This document shows, piece after piece, positions 19,011-29,496 of a stretch of 33,263 nucleotides of DNA (position 1 is the stretch's first letter; the number at the start of each line of letters is the position of its first letter). The notes under the pieces were generated by a model. The model worked only from the letters and a program-made list of their open reading frames with translations, was not told where the DNA came from and did no database searches. Origin of the DNA: Pseudobutyrivibrio sp. GTDB lineage: Bacteria; Bacillota; Clostridia; Lachnospirales; Lachnospiraceae. The DNA is taken from positions 1 to 33,263 of the forward strand of contig JABUSV010000182.1 of the NCBI GenBank assembly GCA_021442555.1. The letters are read 5' to 3'. The position numbers and the translations under genes were made by a program.

Positions 19011-19730
19011 ATGGAAGAATTTATAGCAAAGTTTACACTTGATTTTATAGAGAAAGATCGCTGGAAATTTATTACCGATGGTCTACAGATTACGCTGCTG
19101 GTTACTATATTGGCAGTTTTTTTTGGTATATTAATCGGTATGATTGTGGCTATCATCAGATGTGCCCATGACCAGATGGACCCAACCAGAATAAAGGGAT
19201 TTCCAAAGTTTATTCTTAAGCTCATCAACACAGTGGTTAAGCTGTATGTTACTGTAATCAGAGGTACACCTGTACTGGTACAGCTTCTTATCATGTATTT
19301 CATTATCATGGTCAGCAATGATTCCAAGATTACTGTAGCTGTTGTGACCTTTTCTATCAATTCCGGCGCCTATGTTTCAGAGATATTCAGAGGTGGAATC
19401 ATGGCCCTTGACAAGGGGCAGATGGAGGCTGGACGAAGCCTCGGTCTTAACTATATTCAGACCATGATTTATATTATTTTGCCACAGGCCTTTAAGAGTG
19501 TGCAGCCTGCACTTTGCAACGAGCTGATTGCACTTCTCAAGGAGACATCTATCTGTGGATATATCGGACTCAACGAGCTTACACGTGGTGGAGATATCAT
19601 AAGAGGTACTACCTTTGATGCTCTGCTTCCGCTGTTTACCGTAGCTCTTATATATTTGATTCTTGTGCTGGGACTTACAGCTATATTTGCACGTCTGGAA
19701 AGGAGGTTGAGAGCCAGTGATAACCGTTAA
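19011..19730 (+). CDS. Amino-acid ABC transporter permease (HisM/GlnP-like)
   Basis: [16 protein letters not shown]...[42 protein letters not shown]. Confidence 0.95.
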   Translation: MEEFIAKFTLDFIEKDRWKFITDGLQITLLVTILAVFFGILIGMIVAIIRCAHDQMDPTRIKGFPKFILKLINTVVKLYVTVIRGTPVLVQLLIMYFIIMVSNDSKITVAVVTFSINSGAYVSEIFRGGIMALDKGQMEAGRSLGLNYIQTMIYIILPQAFKSVQPALCNELIALLKETSICGYIGLNELTRGGDIIRGTTFDALLPLFTVALIYLILVLGLTAIFARLERRLRASDNR

Positions 19731-20439
19731 TCATCTTCACAAGCATTTCGGAGACCATGTGGTTTTGACCGATATTTCAGAACATATCAAGCAGGGTGAA
19801 AAGGTAGTAATAATCGGACCTTCAGGAAGTGGAAAGTCTACTTTTTTACGCTGTATGTCACTGCTTGAGGCACCTACCAGCGGTTCTATTATTTTTGACG
19901 GACAGGACATTACCAGTCCTTCAACAGATATCAACAAGGTTCGTCAGGAGATGGGAATGGTGTTTCAGCACTTTAATCTTTTCCCACATCTGACAGTTAT
20001 GAAAAATATGACCTTGGCCCCAGTCAAGCTCAAGATTGCGACCAAGGAAGAGGCGGAGGAAAAGGCCATCGCTCTTCTTAAAAGAGTTGGTCTTGAAGAC
20101 AAGGCTTATGCTTATCCTGGATCACTGTCAGGTGGTCAGAAGCAGCGTATTGCCATAGTACGTGCCCTTGCCATGAACCCTAAGATGATGCTTTTTGATG
20201 AGCCAACATCTGCTCTTGATCCTGAAATGGTAGGCGAGGTTCTTGCTGTTATGAAGGAATTGGCCGAGGATGGAATGACCATGGCTGTTGTTACCCACGA
20301 GATGGGCTTTGCCAGAGAGGTGGCCAACAGAGTACTTTTTGTAGACCAGGGAAGTATCATGGAATCAGGTACTCCTGAGCAGGTTTTCGGGGATCCTCAG
20401 AATCCTCGTACCAGGGAATTTTTATCGAAGGTATTATAA
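19717..20439 (+). CDS. Amino-acid ABC transporter ATP-binding protein (GlnQ-like), GTG start overlapping permease
   Basis: Walker A GPSGSGKS; signature [34 protein letters not shown]. Confidence 0.96.
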   Translation: MITVNHLHKHFGDHVVLTDISEHIKQGEKVVIIGPSGSGKSTFLRCMSLLEAPTSGSIIFDGQDITSPSTDINKVRQEMGMVFQHFNLFPHLTVMKNMTLAPVKLKIATKEEAEEKAIALLKRVGLEDKAYAYPGSLSGGQKQRIAIVRALAMNPKMMLFDEPTSALDPEMVGEVLAVMKELAEDGMTMAVVTHEMGFAREVANRVLFVDQGSIMESGTPEQVFGDPQNPRTREFLSKVL

Positions 20440-20440
20440 A

Positions 20441-21376
20441 ATGAAGTTAAAGACTAGAAATCAGATTTTGCTTCTGATTACCGCCATCGTATGGGGCTCA
20501 GGCTTCGTATTTCAGACAGTGGGAGGCGAATCCTTTGGTGCTTTTGCTTTTAATGGAATAAGAAACTATGTGGGAAGCCTTGTGTTGCTTCCCCTTGTTT
20601 TGTTTAGAGATAACAAGGGCGTATCCAAGGCTCCAAAGTCAAGAGAAGAAAAGAAGCTGTACTGGCTGGGTGCAGCAGTGTGCGGTACATTTTTATTCTT
20701 GGGAAGCTCTTTGCAGCAGATAGCCATCAACATGGGAGCAGACGTGGGCAAGGCTGGGTTTATCACCTCCTGCTATATATTGCTGGTTCCCATTCTTGGT
20801 ATTTTTATTAAAAGAAAATGTGGTGTCAATGTATGGATTGCTGTAGCCATATCCCTTGTTGGACTGTATCTTTTGTGCATGAAAGGTGAGTTCAAGCTGC
20901 AGAGTGTAGATGTTATTCTATTGGCTTGTGCGTTGGCTTTTTCCATACAGATAATGAGTATCGATCATTTTATTGTCAGGCTTGATGGAGTACGCCTGGC
21001 GTGTATGCAGTTTTTTGTGGTGGGAATAATATCGACTGTTCCTGCACTGGTGTTTGATATAGGTGTATTTTCAGGAACTGCTGGTACATGGATAGCTACA
21101 GTGTCAAATGGTGCAGCTATAGGTTCTTTGCTTTTTGCAGGACTGTTTGCTACAGGAGTGGGATACACACTTCAGATGGTAGGTCAGGAAGATGTTAATC
21201 CTACAGTTGCCTCTCTATTAATGAGTCTTGAGGCTGTGTTTGGTGTGATATTTGCTTTTATTTTCCTGCATCAGGTCATGACTTCACGAGAGATGCTTGG
21301 CTGTGCTATAATGTTTGCTGCAATCGTGGTGGCACAGCTTCCAGATATCAGAATAAAAAAAGCCCATAATGAATAG
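20441..21376 (+). CDS. DMT/EamA-family transporter
   Basis: About 10 TM; ITAIVWGSGFVFQTVG...; duplicated EamA pattern (NPTVASLLMSLEAVFGVIFAFIFL). Confidence 0.9.
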   Translation: MKLKTRNQILLLITAIVWGSGFVFQTVGGESFGAFAFNGIRNYVGSLVLLPLVLFRDNKGVSKAPKSREEKKLYWLGAAVCGTFLFLGSSLQQIAINMGADVGKAGFITSCYILLVPILGIFIKRKCGVNVWIAVAISLVGLYLLCMKGEFKLQSVDVILLACALAFSIQIMSIDHFIVRLDGVRLACMQFFVVGIISTVPALVFDIGVFSGTAGTWIATVSNGAAIGSLLFAGLFATGVGYTLQMVGQEDVNPTVASLLMSLEAVFGVIFAFIFLHQVMTSREMLGCAIMFAAIVVAQLPDIRIKKAHNE

Positions 21377-21391
21377 GGCTTAAAACAGGAG

Positions 21392-21637
21392 ATGAGTATG
21401 AATAATTTTAATCCTGCAGATTTATTTAAGATTACATCTGCTTTTAACAAATTCAAGAGCAATCACCCAAAGCTGCTTCCATTTTTCAAGGCATCAGCGC
21501 CAAAGCTCATGCAGCCAGGAACAGTAGTGGAGATATCAGTTACTGACGCCAGTGGAGAGAAGCTTGAGACCAATCTTCGCATTCAGGAGTCAGATATCGA
21601 TTTGTTTAATACATTAATGTCGATGAGCCAGCAATAA
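21392..21637 (+). CDS. Small conserved-looking protein of unknown function (81 aa)
   Basis: ORF with good SD (CAGGAG) in a 15-nt gap after the EamA gene; ends just before a strong terminator. Confidence 0.7.
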   Translation: MSMNNFNPADLFKITSAFNKFKSNHPKLLPFFKASAPKLMQPGTVVEISVTDASGEKLETNLRIQESDIDLFNTLMSMSQQ

Positions 21638-21642
21638 TGATG

Positions 21643-21686
21643 AATACCCTCCTTACTGGACAAAACAGTAAGGAGGGTATTTTTTT
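21643..21686 (+). terminator. Strong intrinsic terminator between convergent genes
   Basis: AATACCCTCCTTACTG (21643-21658) / CAGTAAGGAGGGTATT (21666-21681), 16-bp perfect stem, then T-run. Confidence 0.92.
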
Positions 21687-21690
21687 ATCA

Positions 21691-23031
21691 TTATTTATTT
21701 GATCTTCTCCAGATCTTCATTGCTTCTGCGTCCTTGATGAGTTGGTCGCGGAAGTTTGGATGTGCAATGGAGATGAGCTTTTCTGTACGTTCCCAGGTAG
21801 ATAGTCCCTTTAGGCAAACCATACCGTATTCTGTTACTACGTAGTGTGTGTTGGCACGAGTGTCAGTAACGATTGAACCTGGTGTAAGTGTTGGAACAAT
21901 ACGGCTCTTGAGCTCTCCGTCCTTGGTAGTAAAAGATGATGAACAGCAGATAAAGCTCTTGCCACCCTTGGACAGATAAGCACCCAGTACAAAGTCTAAC
22001 TGTCCACCTGCACCAGAAATATGCTTGGTGCCTGCACTCTCAGCATTTACCTGACCAAAGAGGTCGATGTCTACGGCATTGTTGATAGAGATAAAATTAT
22101 CCAAAGCTGCTATTGAGCGGATGTCGTTGGTGTAATCTACAGGTGCACTCATAAGTGCTGGGTTCTGGTCGATGTAGTCATACATTTTCTGAGTACCAGC
22201 TCCGAAGGCAAATACCTGACGGAATCTGTCTATGTTTTTCTTGGCACCAGTTATTTTTCCTGCCTTGGCCATATCAACAAAGGCATCTACGTACATTTCT
22301 GTGTGAACACCCAGATCCTTGAGGTCTGATTCTGCAATCATGGCACCTACTGTGTTAGGCATGCCGCCGATACCAAGCTGTAAGCATGCACCGTTAGGAA
22401 TCTCATTAACGATGAGCTTTGCAACAGCTTTGTCAACCTCTGTAGGCTCTCCACCTGCTCCAAGCTCGTTGATAGGAGGGTTAGGTCCCTCTACAATAGC
22501 TGCAACCTGTGAGATGTGGATGGCGTTTTCCATGCCACCGAGACATACAGGCATGTTCTTGTTAACCTCTACGATGATGTGAGAGGCATTCTCACACATA
22601 GCCATAAGGTGTGAAGCACTAGGGCCAAAGTTGAAGTAACCATGCTTGTCCATAGGTGCAACCTGGAACATTGCCACATCAGTGTGAGAAGCATGTTCTC
22701 TATAATAACGAGGTAATTCTGAGTAACGAATAGGTGCGTAATATGCGCATCCCATGGCGATAAGCTTTCTTTCAACGCCGCTCATGTGCCATGAGTTCCA
22801 GGTGAAGTGCTCTGAGGCATCCTCACGCTTAAAGATGGCAGGTACCTTAAAGAGGATACCTCCTCTTACCTTGACGTCTTTTAACTCATCTGTTCTTCTT
22901 GCAAGGGCTTCATCTAAGGCATCTGGAGTGTTTACACACCAACCATAATCTACCCAGTCTGAACTCTTGACAGCTTTTACGGCTTCGTCAGCTGTAGTTA
23001 GTTTCTTAGCATATTCCTGCTCGTAACCCAT
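21691..23031 (-). CDS. but: Butyryl-CoA:acetate CoA-transferase
   Basis: Full-length match to the remembered But pattern: [115 protein letters not shown]. Confidence 0.9.
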   Translation of the reverse strand: MGYEQEYAKKLTTADEAVKAVKSSDWVDYGWCVNTPDALDEALARRTDELKDVKVRGGILFKVPAIFKREDASEHFTWNSWHMSGVERKLIAMGCAYYAPIRYSELPRYYREHASHTDVAMFQVAPMDKHGYFNFGPSASHLMAMCENASHIIVEVNKNMPVCLGGMENAIHISQVAAIVEGPNPPINELGAGGEPTEVDKAVAKLIVNEIPNGACLQLGIGGMPNTVGAMIAESDLKDLGVHTEMYVDAFVDMAKAGKITGAKKNIDRFRQVFAFGAGTQKMYDYIDQNPALMSAPVDYTNDIRSIAALDNFISINNAVDIDLFGQVNAESAGTKHISGAGGQLDFVLGAYLSKGGKSFICCSSSFTTKDGELKSRIVPTLTPGSIVTDTRANTHYVVTEYGMVCLKGLSTWERTEKLISIAHPNFRDQLIKDAEAMKIWRRSNK

Positions 23032-23124
23032 AATAATAACCTCCTGGAGATTGTTAAAAAAATATCAAAACTTAGAAATAATTTTAACACTAATGGACAT
23101 AGGGTTCAAGAGGAAGGTGGCTAA

Positions 23125-23184
23125 GGCTCCCTCTAAGAGGGAGCTGTCTGAAGCGCGATGAATATCGGGCGAAGACTGAGGGAG
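23125..23184 (+). repeat. Short structured repeat, copy B
   Basis: GGCTCCCTCTAAGAGGGAGCTGTCTGAAGCGCGATGAATATCGGGCGAAGACTGAGGGAG; same head, second stem and tail as copies C, D1, D2. Confidence 0.8.
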
Positions 23185-23289
23185 AAAAAAAGCAATATAT
23201 TCATATACAAAAAAATGTATCTGTTAATATTTTTCATTTAGCATTAAAATAACCTACAACACTATATATTTTTCGCGAGGATACCACTT

Positions 23290-23520
23290 ATGGGACAGAT
23301 GGAGTTTAAGATGGAGCGCACGGGCCTCCTTAATATAGGAGATGTATTGAGTATACAGGAATACGAGTTGCCTAATTCTTATTATTATCTTTTGGGCAGA
23401 TCCTATGCCATGTCGGCGAACTATTCCACATTGGAAAGAATAAGTGCAAGAGAAGGCACAGTAATAGATATCAAGGAGACCCCAAAGGGATTTTATGTGA
23501 CGGTGGAGTATGCTGAGTAA
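23290..23520 (+). CDS. Small protein of unknown function (76 aa), overlapping the TetR gene by 11 nt
   Basis: ORF directly upstream of and overlapping 23510; SD-like 'gcgagg' upstream. Confidence 0.65.
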   Translation: MGQMEFKMERTGLLNIGDVLSIQEYELPNSYYYLLGRSYAMSANYSTLERISAREGTVIDIKETPKGFYVTVEYAE

Positions 23521-24088
23521 TCAATCAAAGAACACAATAGATTTGCTGTTGGCAGAAAGCCTCAAGGAGCTGTCCAAGGCACGTCCTATTGAAAAGATAA
23601 CAATTAAAGAAATAACAGACAAAGCAGGTGTAATAAGACCTACATTTTACAATCATTTTCAGGACAAATACGAACTGTTGGAGTGGATAGCTGTCAACGA
23701 GCTGTTTGAGCCTGCGGACCCACTTCTTGCTAACGGTATGCTCAAGGAGTCAATTACTTTTATACTGACTGCCATGGCAGCTGAAAAGGATTTTTACAAG
23801 AAGGCCATGATGCTTGAGGGACAGAATTCCTTTAAGGATATTTTTACAAGCTGCCTCAAGAGTGCTGTTAATAAATACATAGATTTGACCAAGCTCAAGC
23901 AAAGAGCCCCATATGAATGGATGACTTCTGAAGTGATAGCTGATTTTTATGCCCACTCTATATGTTATGGGGTAGAGCAATGGGTTAACGGGGGTATGGT
24001 GGTACCGCCAGAGGAATTGGCAGATGTATATGTCAATATTTTCCACGGTTCAATAATAGATTTGATTTCAAGGAAAACAGATAGATAG
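23510..24088 (+). CDS. TetR-family transcriptional regulator
   Basis: N-terminal HTH: LLLAESLKELSKARPIEKITIKEITDKAGVIRPTFYNHFQDKYELLEWI. Confidence 0.9.
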   Translation: MLSNQSKNTIDLLLAESLKELSKARPIEKITIKEITDKAGVIRPTFYNHFQDKYELLEWIAVNELFEPADPLLANGMLKESITFILTAMAAEKDFYKKAMMLEGQNSFKDIFTSCLKSAVNKYIDLTKLKQRAPYEWMTSEVIADFYAHSICYGVEQWVNGGMVVPPEELADVYVNIFHGSIIDLISRKTDR

Positions 24089-24104
24089 GGGCGAGGAAGT
24101 ACAG

Positions 24105-24689
24105 ATGAGTTTGTTAGAAAGTATGCTGATTATCGGTGGAATCAGCCTGGATATATTTGCAGCTATGGAGATACAAGGTGCCATGCTGCCACAAGTAAAA
24201 AAGATTAATCTTGCCAAGTTTTGTCTTATAGTTTCCATACTTCAACTGGGATTTTTCCTGATTGGCTTTACTGTATGCTATCTTTTATCAGAGCATGGTA
24301 TCATAAGTCAGCCAGAATATTATGGCCAGTTTCTTGCAGTAGGAGTTTTTGTGCTGTTGGGCGCCCGTCTTATGGCAAAAGCAATCAGAAGAGAATTCGT
24401 ACACGAGAGGCGCAAGGACAGTATTACCGTAAAAGAGATACTCAACTATATACTGCTTACCTGCTCCTATACACTTGCCATCGGCTGTGTATTTGGGCTG
24501 GTGGGAGTCATAGTGTGGCAGGTGCTGCTTATTATTGTAATCATTACTGTATTAGTGGTTATCACTGGGTTGTATTCGGGACTTCACTATGGATTTCAGA
24601 ATAAAACTATTGTCTATGCAGTAGGGGCGGTGTTATTATGGATTGCTGGAGTAGAGATTTTACTCCATGAGATACTTATGATTCTCTAA
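24105..24689 (+). CDS. Multi-TM membrane protein, MntP-like (putative manganese efflux family)
   Basis: About 6 TM; SLDIFAAMEIQGAMLPQVKKINLAKFCLIVSILQLGFFLIGF resembles the MntP N-terminus. Confidence 0.5.
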   Translation: MSLLESMLIIGGISLDIFAAMEIQGAMLPQVKKINLAKFCLIVSILQLGFFLIGFTVCYLLSEHGIISQPEYYGQFLAVGVFVLLGARLMAKAIRREFVHERRKDSITVKEILNYILLTCSYTLAIGCVFGLVGVIVWQVLLIIVIITVLVVITGLYSGLHYGFQNKTIVYAVGAVLLWIAGVEILLHEILMIL

Positions 24690-24719
24690 TGGAGCATATA
24701 AAACGGAGATAGCAATATT

Positions 24720-25805
24720 TTGAATTCCAAGAATAATAACACCACTGGTTCAAAGAGGTGGTTTTTTACAGTTCTAGCTATAGTGGCTTCAGTATTGGTA
24801 GTGACATTTGTTACTACTTTTATTGTGGACCCATTTTTTCATTATCATCTGCCACTTGACGGTGTGCAATATCCCATCAACAATGAAAGGTACCAGAATG
24901 ACGGTTTGACACGCTTGTGTGAGTATAATGCTGTTATTACCGGAACCTCCATGACGTCTAATTTTAACCCTACCCAGTTTGATGAGCTGTATGGGGTTGA
25001 TTCTATGAAGTTTTCCTATCTTGGAGCCAGAAACAAAGAGATAGATGAGAATCTTAGAAAATCCTACGCATCAGGTCACGAACTCAAATATGTACTTAGA
25101 AGCTTTGACTACGAATATTTTAATACAGACAAGGACGATTGGTTTCCGGATGTGGTATTTCCTACATACCTCACAGATGACAAGGTGTTAAATGACGTCA
25201 ATTATCTGTTAAACAAGACTGTTATTCTCAAGAATCTGTTTGGAGTATTGGAGTATAATATCACAGGTCAGACAACCCCAGACAAGGATGAGATGTCAAA
25301 ATGGAATGACAACTACGAGTTTGACAGACAGGTAGTTCTTAACTCTTACGAGCTTGAAGGGGACAGGGTTACTGCTGTCAATACCATGACTGAGGCGGAT
25401 AAGAAGAGACTGTCTGATAATCTGCAGCAGAATTTCTTTGATTTGATCGACCAGCATCCAGAGACAACTTTTATACTTTTTATGCCACCTTACAGTGTGA
25501 GTTATTGGGATGAGGTAGATTCAAAGGGCAATGTGCAGTGGCTGATAGAGGCACAGCAGATGGCTATAGAGGAATGTTTTAAGCACAGCAATATAGAGCT
25601 GTATTCTTTCTGTGACGATTATGAGTTGGTGATTGACCTTGATGAATATAAGGATCAGACTCACTATGAGCAGAAGCACAATGCAAGCATTCTTCAGGAT
25701 ATTCACGACAATAATCACAGACTTACACCCGATAACTATATGGATTACATAGATGATATCAGCCAGTTCTATTTGAACTATGATTATGAGAGCCTCAAGC
25801 AGTAG
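24720..25805 (+). CDS. Membrane-anchored SGNH-like protein paired with an MBOAT acyltransferase; TTG start likely
   Basis: One N-terminal TM; VITGTSMTSNF block resembles the DltD/AlgJ-type GxS motif; immediately precedes an MBOAT gene. Confidence 0.6.
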   Translation: MNSKNNNTTGSKRWFFTVLAIVASVLVVTFVTTFIVDPFFHYHLPLDGVQYPINNERYQNDGLTRLCEYNAVITGTSMTSNFNPTQFDELYGVDSMKFSYLGARNKEIDENLRKSYASGHELKYVLRSFDYEYFNTDKDDWFPDVVFPTYLTDDKVLNDVNYLLNKTVILKNLFGVLEYNITGQTTPDKDEMSKWNDNYEFDRQVVLNSYELEGDRVTAVNTMTEADKKRLSDNLQQNFFDLIDQHPETTFILFMPPYSVSYWDEVDSKGNVQWLIEAQQMAIEECFKHSNIELYSFCDDYELVIDLDEYKDQTHYEQKHNASILQDIHDNNHRLTPDNYMDYIDDISQFYLNYDYESLKQ

Positions 25806-25820
25806 AGTATAGGAGAAAAC

Positions 25821-27278
25821 ATGTTATTCAATTCATATATATTTATTTTATTATTTTTCCCTATAGCTGTTATTGGGTACTTTTTAATCAACAGGACTGG
25901 AAAATATAAGCTGGCCGATATATTTTTGATTGGAATGTCTCTGTGGTTTTATGGATATTTTAATCCCAGCTATCTTTTGGTTATAACTACAAGCATTCTG
26001 TTGAACTATCTGTTATCCAAGTTCATGGAGGGATTAGAAGAAGGCGCCTTAAAAAAGCTGGTATTGGCGATTGGCATAACTGGTAATGCTGTATCTATCT
26101 TTTATTTCAAGTATTATGATTTCTTCATAGATAACATTAACAGGGCTTTTGGAAGCTCCTTTGCCCTAAAGCATGTGGTGCTTCCACTTGGAATCAGTTT
26201 TTTTACCTTTCAACAGATGTCTTATCTGGCAGACTCGTACAAGGGAGACACCAGAGATTATGGCTTTGTGGAATATGCGCTGTTTGTAGTATTTTTTCCA
26301 CAGCTGATAGCCGGACCTATTGTATTACACAACGAGACTATTCCACAGTTTCGAATAGAAGAAAACAGATATTTTAATTATGATAATGCAGCCCGTGGTT
26401 TGTATGTGTTTGCGGTGGGACTTGCAAAAAAAGTACTTATTGCGGATACCTTTAGCCAGGCAGTGGGCTGGGGATATGGCAATATTGAGGCAATGACCTC
26501 TATGGATGCGTTGATTGTATCGGTGTGCTACACCTTGCAGATGTATTTTGATTTCAGCGGCTACTGTGATATGGCATCTGGTATCGGATACATGTTCAAT
26601 ATCACTCTGCCACAGAACTTCAACTCTCCATACAAGGCTACATCGATTGTGGACCATTGGAACAGATGGCATATGTCTTTGACCAGATTTTTAAGACAGT
26701 ACGTGTATTTTCCACTAGGTGGCAGCAAAAAGGGTAAGTTTAGAACCTACCTTAACATCATGGCGGTGTTTACAGTCAGCGGAATATGGCATGGAGCTAA
26801 CTGGACCTTTATCGTATGGGGTATGATGCACGGCTTACTCAACTGTCTTAACAGGGCAGGACAGAAGCTGTGGGACAAGGTTCATCCCTGGATACAGTGG
26901 TTTATTACATTTTTCTGTATAGATATACTTTTTATAGTCTTTAGATCTGACAGCTTGAGCCAGGCATGGCAGATTATCAAAAAGATATTTGTTTTTACAG
27001 ACCCATCTATCACAAGGGGGCTGGTGATAACCTTCAAGCTGCAGGAGTTCATTACTCTTGAAAAAATAGAATTTGTGGCTAAGGTTTTAGGACATCTTCC
27101 ATACACCTGGATGTTTGGCTTTATCCTGATGGCGTTTGTGATTATTCTTCGGGGAAAAAATATGTTTGAAACCGAATTTACTGGCTCGAAGAAGCAGATG
27201 CTTATAACAGTGGTACTACTGACCTGGGGCATCCTCTCCCTATCAGGTGTATCAGAGTTTTTGTATTTTGATTTTTAA
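25821..27278 (+). CDS. MBOAT-family O-acyltransferase (AlgI/DltB-like)
   Basis: Multi-TM; FFPQLIAGPIV, YFDFSGYCDMASGIGYMFNITLPQNFNSPYKATSIVDHWNRWHMSLTRFLRQYVYFPLGGSKKG, GIWHGANWTFIVWGMMHG. Confidence 0.95.
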   Translation: MLFNSYIFILLFFPIAVIGYFLINRTGKYKLADIFLIGMSLWFYGYFNPSYLLVITTSILLNYLLSKFMEGLEEGALKKLVLAIGITGNAVSIFYFKYYDFFIDNINRAFGSSFALKHVVLPLGISFFTFQQMSYLADSYKGDTRDYGFVEYALFVVFFPQLIAGPIVLHNETIPQFRIEENRYFNYDNAARGLYVFAVGLAKKVLIADTFSQAVGWGYGNIEAMTSMDALIVSVCYTLQMYFDFSGYCDMASGIGYMFNITLPQNFNSPYKATSIVDHWNRWHMSLTRFLRQYVYFPLGGSKKGKFRTYLNIMAVFTVSGIWHGANWTFIVWGMMHGLLNCLNRAGQKLWDKVHPWIQWFITFFCIDILFIVFRSDSLSQAWQIIKKIFVFTDPSITRGLVITFKLQEFITLEKIEFVAKVLGHLPYTWMFGFILMAFVIILRGKNMFETEFTGSKKQMLITVVLLTWGILSLSGVSEFLYFDF

Positions 27279-27284
27279 GAGGAA

Positions 27285-27355
27285 CTGGCTCGAAGAGCCA
27301 GAGACGAAACTTCGGCGAAGCCGCTTGATACTATTGCGAACTTTTGTTCGAAATT
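27285..27355 (+). other. Cluster of short hairpins in intergenic region
   Basis: CTGGCTC-GAA-GAGCCAG (27285-27301); CTTC-GGC-GAAG (27310-27320); CGAAC-TTTT-GTTCG near 27337-27350. Confidence 0.5.
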
Positions 27356-27378
27356 CTATATACATTACAAATTAATAG

Positions 27379-27387
27379 TGCTATAAT
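27379..27387 (+). promoter_or_regulatory. Extended -10 promoter element upstream of uvrB
   Basis: TGCTATAAT (27379-27387), about 45 nt upstream of the uvrB ATG. Confidence 0.5.
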
Positions 27388-27388
27388 C

Positions 27389-27431
27389 AAACCTCAGAAA
27401 GCGATATTATTATGCTTTATGAGGTTTTTTT
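27389..27431 (+). terminator. Terminator-like hairpin that contains the uvrB Shine-Dalgarno
   Basis: AAACCTCA(27389-27396)-G-AAAGC ... GCTTT-A-TGAGGTTT(27420-27427), 8 bp + G.A mismatch + 5 bp, followed by TTTT and the ATG at 27432. Confidence 0.7.
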
Positions 27432-29411
27432 ATGGAATTTAATTTGCAGAGTAAGTTCACACCGACAGGAGATCAGCCACAGGCCATAGATGAGCTGGTG
27501 AGAGGCTTTAAGGAGGGCAATCAGTTTCAGACGCTTCTGGGAGTTACAGGCTCAGGTAAGACTTTTACCATGGCCAACGTTATAGCACAGCTCAACAAGC
27601 CTACCCTTATTATTTCACATAACAAGACCCTGGCTACCCAGCTGTATGGAGAGTTCAAGGAGTTCTTTCCTAATAATGCTGTGGAGCTTTTTATGTCTTA
27701 CTATGATTATTATCAGCCAGAGGCCTATGTGCCTAGCACTGATACATATATTGCTAAGGATTCTTCCATCAACGATGAGATAGACAAGCTCAGACTGTCC
27801 GCAACAGCTGCTCTGGCGGAGCGCAAGGATGTAGTTATCATCGCCTCTGTCTCATGTATATATGGAATAGGCGAGCCAGATGATTTCATGAACATGATGG
27901 TGAGTCTTCGTCCGGGAGATATCAAGGATCGTGACGATGTTATTCACGAGCTCATCAACATACAGTACATGCGCAATGACATGGATTTTGATCGAGGCAC
28001 CTTTAGAGTCAGGGGAGACACCTTGGAGGTTATCCCTGCCAACACTACAGACTACGCTATCAGAATAGAGTTCTTTGGGGATGAGATAGACAGAATCTGT
28101 CAGATGGATATTGTTACCGGCTCTGTAAAAAGTGAGCTTAGTCACGTGGCTATTTTTCCGGCTTCTCATTATGTTATCCCGCAAGACAAGATTAATGCCG
28201 CTTGTACATCTATAGAGGAGGAGCTGACGGAGCAAGTTAAGTTTTTCAAGTCTGAGGACAAGCTCATTGAGGCGCAGCGAATAGCAGAACGCACCAATTT
28301 TGACATGGAGATGCTTAGGGAAACAGGATTTTGCAGTGGCATCGAGAATTATTCCCGTCATCTGACTTCACAGCAGCCAGGAGAACCACCAAAGTGTCTC
28401 ATAGACTATTTCCCTGATGAGTTTTTGATTATTGTTGACGAGTCTCATATTACTCTGCCTCAGGTTAGAGGTATGTACGCTGGCGATCAGGCCAGAAAAC
28501 ATACATTGGTTGACTATGGGTTCAGATTACCATCTGCATTAGATAACAGACCTCTTAATTTTGGGGAGTTTGAGACCAAGATTGACCAGATGCTTTTTGT
28601 ATCTGCTACTCCTTCTGACTATGAGATGGAGCATGAGATGCTCAGAGCCCAGCAGGTTATCAGACCTACAGGATTATTAGACCCAGAGGTGGAGGTGCGT
28701 CCAACAGAGGGACAGATAGACGACCTCATAGCAGAGATTAAAAAGGAGACTGCTGGCGGTCACAAGATAATGATTACTACACTTACCAAGCGAATGGCTG
28801 AGGATTTAACCAAATACATGGCAGAGCTTGGCATTCGTGTAAGATATATGCACTCTGATATTGACACCATGGAGCGTCAGGAGATAATCAGAGATCTTCG
28901 TCTGGATGTGTTTGATGTTTTGGTGGGCATCAACCTCCTTCGAGAGGGATTAGATATCCCTGAGATTACCTTGGTGGCCATATTAGATGCAGACAAGGAG
29001 GGCTTCCTTAGATCTGAGCGCTCTTTGATACAGACAATAGGACGTGCTGCCCGCAACTCCTTGGGCCACGTTATTATGTATGCAGATGTTATTACTGAGT
29101 CCATGGACAAGGCAATTACGGAGACCAGACGCCGCCGCCAGATTCAGATGGCATATAATGAGAAGCACGGCATAACGCCTAAGACTATTGAGAAATCAGT
29201 TCGAGAGCTGATATCTATCTCTAAGCAGATTGCCAAGGAAGAGCTCAAGTTCTCTCGTAGCCCAGAGGAGATGAACAAGAACGAATTAGAGAACCTTATC
29301 AAGGATATTCAGACCAAGATGCAAAAAGCAGCAGCCGAGCTCAACTTCGAGGCCGCAGCCGAATATCGTGATAAGATGGTAGAGCTAAAAAACATGTTGA
29401 GGGAATTATAG
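27432..29411 (+). CDS. uvrB: Excinuclease ABC subunit B
   Basis: [57 protein letters not shown]-terminal UVR motif. Confidence 0.99.
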   Translation: MEFNLQSKFTPTGDQPQAIDELVRGFKEGNQFQTLLGVTGSGKTFTMANVIAQLNKPTLIISHNKTLATQLYGEFKEFFPNNAVELFMSYYDYYQPEAYVPSTDTYIAKDSSINDEIDKLRLSATAALAERKDVVIIASVSCIYGIGEPDDFMNMMVSLRPGDIKDRDDVIHELINIQYMRNDMDFDRGTFRVRGDTLEVIPANTTDYAIRIEFFGDEIDRICQMDIVTGSVKSELSHVAIFPASHYVIPQDKINAACTSIEEELTEQVKFFKSEDKLIEAQRIAERTNFDMEMLRETGFCSGIENYSRHLTSQQPGEPPKCLIDYFPDEFLIIVDESHITLPQVRGMYAGDQARKHTLVDYGFRLPSALDNRPLNFGEFETKIDQMLFVSATPSDYEMEHEMLRAQQVIRPTGLLDPEVEVRPTEGQIDDLIAEIKKETAGGHKIMITTLTKRMAEDLTKYMAELGIRVRYMHSDIDTMERQEIIRDLRLDVFDVLVGINLLREGLDIPEITLVAILDADKEGFLRSERSLIQTIGRAARNSLGHVIMYADVITESMDKAITETRRRRQIQMAYNEKHGITPKTIEKSVRELISISKQIAKEELKFSRSPEEMNKNELENLIKDIQTKMQKAAAELNFEAAAEYRDKMVELKNMLREL

Positions 29412-29427
29412 CCACCTTCCTAAAACA

Positions 29428-29471
29428 GGCTCCCTCTCAGAGGGAGCTGTCAGCGAAGCTGACTGAGGGAG
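29428..29471 (+). repeat. Short structured repeat, copy C
   Basis: GGCTCCCTCTCAGAGGGAGCTGTCAGCGAAGCTGACTGAGGGAG; 42/44 identical to 29955-29998. Confidence 0.9.
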
Positions 29472-29496
29472 TATATGTAAGGGAAATAGGAACATA

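Noticed and set aside
18875-19360. 161-aa minus-strand ORF spanning the SBP-permease gap
   Set aside because: Overlaps a conserved permease frame and a terminator; no recognisable domain.
22319-22582. Plus-strand ORFs inside but (22319-22582, 22754-22948)
   Set aside because: Opposite strand of a confidently identified CoA-transferase frame.
23205-23220. ATACA-N6-TGTAT as a TetR operator
   Set aside because: Only a 5-bp half-site in AT-rich sequence; not enough to claim an operator.
27852-28361. 169-aa minus-strand ORF inside uvrB
   Set aside because: Antisense to highly conserved UvrB sequence; no independent evidence.
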